A DNA stretch of 64,000 nucleotides, taken from assembly GCF_001458335.1 (NCBI RefSeq), contig NZ_CYTO01000020.1:211747-275746 (forward strand), read 5' to 3'. The position numbers and the translations under genes are program-made. Numbering within the stretch: position 1 is the stretch's first letter; every line of letters starts with the position of its first letter. The notes below the pieces were generated by a model that was given only the letters and a program-made list of their open reading frames with translations, was not told where the DNA came from and made no database searches. Of the stretch, positions 62,027 through 64,000 are shown one piece after another. This DNA is from Cognatishimia activa. Lineage in GTDB: Bacteria; Pseudomonadota; Alphaproteobacteria; Rhodobacterales; Rhodobacteraceae.

Positions 62027-63114
62027 TGTCCTCGCGCACCATCCACTCAGCAGAAGACGCGCGGCGCATTGCCAAGCGCCGACTGCCGTGGATGGTATTT
62101 GATTATATTGACGGCGCAGCTGGCAATGAAACAGGTGCTAGACGTAATCGAAACGCTTTAGACGCCATCACCCTCACTCCGAAAATTTTGCGAGATGTCA
62201 GTGAGAGGTCCATCGTCACAAACTTGTTCGGCGTGAAAACAAAGTGCCCATTTGGCATCGCCCCAATGGGCATGTGCAATCTTTCGGCACCCGGCGCTGA
62301 CTTGATGCTGGCCCGACTCGCGGCGGAGAAAAAAGTGCCTCTTGGTGTGTCGACCGTGGCCTCCACCCCACTGGAGCAAATGATTGAAGAAGCCGAGGGC
62401 AATGCTTGGTTTCAGCTCTATTTCAGCGGCGATGGGCAAAGGACATTCAAGCTTGTCGATCGAGCGAAAGCTGCCGGTTATCAAACTTTGGTTCTTACGG
62501 TGGATGTCCCAGAGGTCGGCCGTCGCCCGAGAGAGTTACGCCATGGCTTCACCATGCCGTTTCGCATGGGCCATCGTCAGGTCTTTGACTTTGCGATGCA
62601 TCCCCGCTGGTCGCTAAGCACATTGTTGGCCGGGCGTCCCGACATGGCCAATTTCCTCATGGAAGGATTTGAGTTTGACCGCACAGAGAGCCGCGCCAAA
62701 GCAAATTGGGAAACTCTAAGGGCGTTACGCGATCGCTGGCCGGGCAAACTTGTCGTCAAAGGCGTGCTGGATCCTGAGGACGCAAAAGCATTGAAAGACC
62801 ATGGCGTAGATGGGGTTCAAGTGTCCAACCACGGAGCCCGGCAGCTTTCTAGCAGCCCCTCCCCGATCCAAGCGTTGCCCGCCATTCGCCAAGAACTCGG
62901 TGCGGATTATCCGGTTCTCTTAGACAGCGGCATTCGTTCTGGCGAAGATATTTTGAAAGCGCTGATAACCGGCGCTGATTTTGTTTTCTTGGGGCGCATT
63001 TTGCAATTCGCAATTGCTGCAAATGGCGAAGAAGGTTTGCGCCAACTTTGGGGCGTTCTCGAAACGGAGCTGTCCAGTGCGATGGCAATGGTTGGACTAA
63101 CAGAGACCCCGTAA
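62026..63114 (+). CDS. FMN-dependent alpha-hydroxyacid dehydrogenase, possible sulfolactate dehydrogenase
   Basis: The 362-residue protein belongs to the L-lactate dehydrogenase/glycolate oxidase family. It begins SAEDARRIAKRRLPWMVFDYIDGAAGNE, has APMGMCNLSAPGADLMLARLAAEKKVPLGVST and the catalytic region GVQVSNHGARQL (His near 269) followed by LLDSGIRSGEDILKALITGADFVFLGR. It is fused translationally to comE by TGATG. Oxidation of sulfolactate to sulfopyruvate is the missing step between HpsN and ComDE, and this is the only enzyme here that fits. Lactate dehydrogenase is the alternative. Confidence 0.85.
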   Translation: MSSRTIHSAEDARRIAKRRLPWMVFDYIDGAAGNETGARRNRNALDAITLTPKILRDVSERSIVTNLFGVKTKCPFGIAPMGMCNLSAPGADLMLARLAAEKKVPLGVSTVASTPLEQMIEEAEGNAWFQLYFSGDGQRTFKLVDRAKAAGYQTLVLTVDVPEVGRRPRELRHGFTMPFRMGHRQVFDFAMHPRWSLSTLLAGRPDMANFLMEGFEFDRTESRAKANWETLRALRDRWPGKLVVKGVLDPEDAKALKDHGVDGVQVSNHGARQLSSSPSPIQALPAIRQELGADYPVLLDSGIRSGEDILKALITGADFVFLGRILQFAIAANGEEGLRQLWGVLETELSSAMAMVGLTETP

Positions 63115-63176
63115 AAAGAGCCGTTAAGCATTCAGCCGCTCCTAAGGGGAACCAAATTCCATGTTGCAAGACGCCG

Positions 63177-64000
63177 CTAGACCGTCTGCACCGCCCGCTC
63201 AATCCGCTCAATCATAAATTCCATAAAGAGGCGCGTCTTAGGATCCTGCCCACGCCGATGTGTATAGAGGCAAGCCATTTGAACAGGCTCCGGCGGTGTC
63301 ATTTCTCCGACAACCACCAAACGCCCTTCTTCGATATGACGGGCGACCTCAAACATCGGTTTCATCACAATACCGTTTCCAGCCAGTGCCCAGTCCGTCA
63401 GGACATCGCCGTCGTCAGATTCGTATCTCCCGGACACTTGAAAGCGCTTCACACCTGCCTCAGTCATTAAAGGCCACTGAAACTCTTTTGTGCCGGGATA
63501 ACGCAGGCTGAGGCATTCATGACCGGCTTCAATGATCTCTGTGCCTGATCTTGGTCTGCCCCTCGCCTTGATATAGCTCGGCGCAGCGCAGAGCACTCGT
63601 TCAATGTCTGCGATCTTGCGAATGCGCAAATTGCTGTCTTCAGGCTGACCAAGAAAGAAGGACAGATCCAAACCCTCAGTGGTCAAATCGATTTTACGGT
63701 CGGTCAAACGCAAGCGCACCGAAACAGCAGGGTATTCATTTATAAAATCAGGCACATGCGGAGCAATAAGGCGCCGGCCCACACCAAGCGGCGCAGCAAC
63801 GAACAGCGACCCTTTCGGATTGTCTGTAAGGTCCGCAACATCTGCCTCGGCGTTATCGACCGCTTCTAAAACGCCACAGGCCCCCTGGTAGAAGACGCGC
63901 CCTTGCTCTGTGGGCGTCAAACTTCTTGTGGTGCGCTGGAACAATCGTACACTGAGGTGCTCTTCGAGCTGCGAGATACGCGCAGACGTCACGGCGGGTG
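63177..64000 (-). CDS. LysR family regulator, truncated by window edge
   Basis: The frame encodes the C-terminal part of a LysR protein and runs off the right edge. The helix-turn-helix is visible only as PAVTSARISQLEEHLSVRLFQRTTRSLTPTEQGR, so about 25-30 N-terminal residues are missing. The effector-binding domain is complete and ends near 63177. It is convergent with the FMN enzyme and may regulate the sulfonate cluster or a gene beyond the window. Confidence 0.88.
   Translation of the reverse strand, partial: PAVTSARISQLEEHLSVRLFQRTTRSLTPTEQGRVFYQGACGVLEAVDNAEADVADLTDNPKGSLFVAAPLGVGRRLIAPHVPDFINEYPAVSVRLRLTDRKIDLTTEGLDLSFFLGQPEDSNLRIRKIADIERVLCAAPSYIKARGRPRSGTEIIEAGHECLSLRYPGTKEFQWPLMTEAGVKRFQVSGRYESDDGDVLTDWALAGNGIVMKPMFEVARHIEEGRLVVVGEMTPPEPVQMACLYTHRRGQDPKTRLFMEFMIERIERAVQTV

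Overview
The window looks like a chromosome segment of a marine alphaproteobacterium of the Rhodobacterales (Roseobacter group). The evidence is gene content: an fnrL-hemN pair with FNR boxes, a membrane-anchored cytochrome c of the c_y/CycM type, the cell-cycle regulator TrcR (DUF1013), COQ9, DUF1244 and TIGR02300 proteins, the malyl-CoA lyase of the ethylmalonyl-CoA pathway, N-acetylating D-glutamate genes (dgcN/dgcA) and a sulfopropanediol-type sulfonate cluster with a TRAP transporter. Coding density is high, composition looks even by eye, and I see no insertion sequence, prophage, integrase or CRISPR array.

Layout. 0-3.1 kb: universal stress protein, FnrL and oxygen-independent coproporphyrinogen oxidase, with two FNR-type sites. 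3.1-8.9 kb: a YejABEF-type oligopeptide ABC transporter on the minus strand. 9-14.2 kb: membrane cytochrome c, prephenate dehydratase, SRPBCC protein, NudC and a 5'-nucleotidase-like phosphoesterase. 14.2-19.1 kb: SRP RNA, a tiny ORF with attenuator-like pairing, rsgA, a tyrosine phosphatase-like protein, then dnaX-ybaB-recR with a structured segment just before dnaX. 19-32.5 kb: mostly single housekeeping or stress genes (TrcR, RNase T2, quinone oxidoreductase, COQ9, S21, two GST-family proteins, Lrp/alanine dehydrogenase, LysR regulators, MscS and MscL). 32.5-42 kb: pheT/pheS, NnrS, rplT/rpmI, pyruvate kinase, and an N-formylglutamate amidohydrolase/isomerase/DUF1244 run. 41.5-44.4 kb: dgcN-dgcA-D-amino-acid transaminase, a likely D-amino acid to D-glutamate to N-acetylglutamate route. 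44.7-49.7 kb: malyl-CoA lyase, Lrp/LysE pair, accA, GntR, a YgjP-type peptidase and an acidic TIGR02300 protein. 49.84 kb: tRNA-Ala(GGC).

50-63.1 kb is the most distinctive region: a catabolic cluster flanked by IclR and LysR regulators. It holds a GMC oxidoreductase, TRAP binding protein and fused TRAP permease, a DUF475/TerC-like membrane protein, an HpsN-like dehydrogenase, an SDR, a zinc alcohol dehydrogenase, a universal stress protein, both subunits of a sulfopyruvate decarboxylase-like enzyme and an FMN alpha-hydroxyacid dehydrogenase. The simplest reading is uptake of 2,3-dihydroxypropane-1-sulfonate (DHPS), conversion through sulfolactate and sulfopyruvate to sulfoacetaldehyde, and completion by an Xsc encoded outside the window. 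The DUF475 protein, the embedded UspA, the GMC enzyme and the FMN enzyme make it an unusual version of that pathway.

Start sites were adjusted from the longest possible frame wherever a ribosome-binding site, family length or motif position argued for an internal start. No function was tested; names rest on recognisable motifs, length and neighbourhood.
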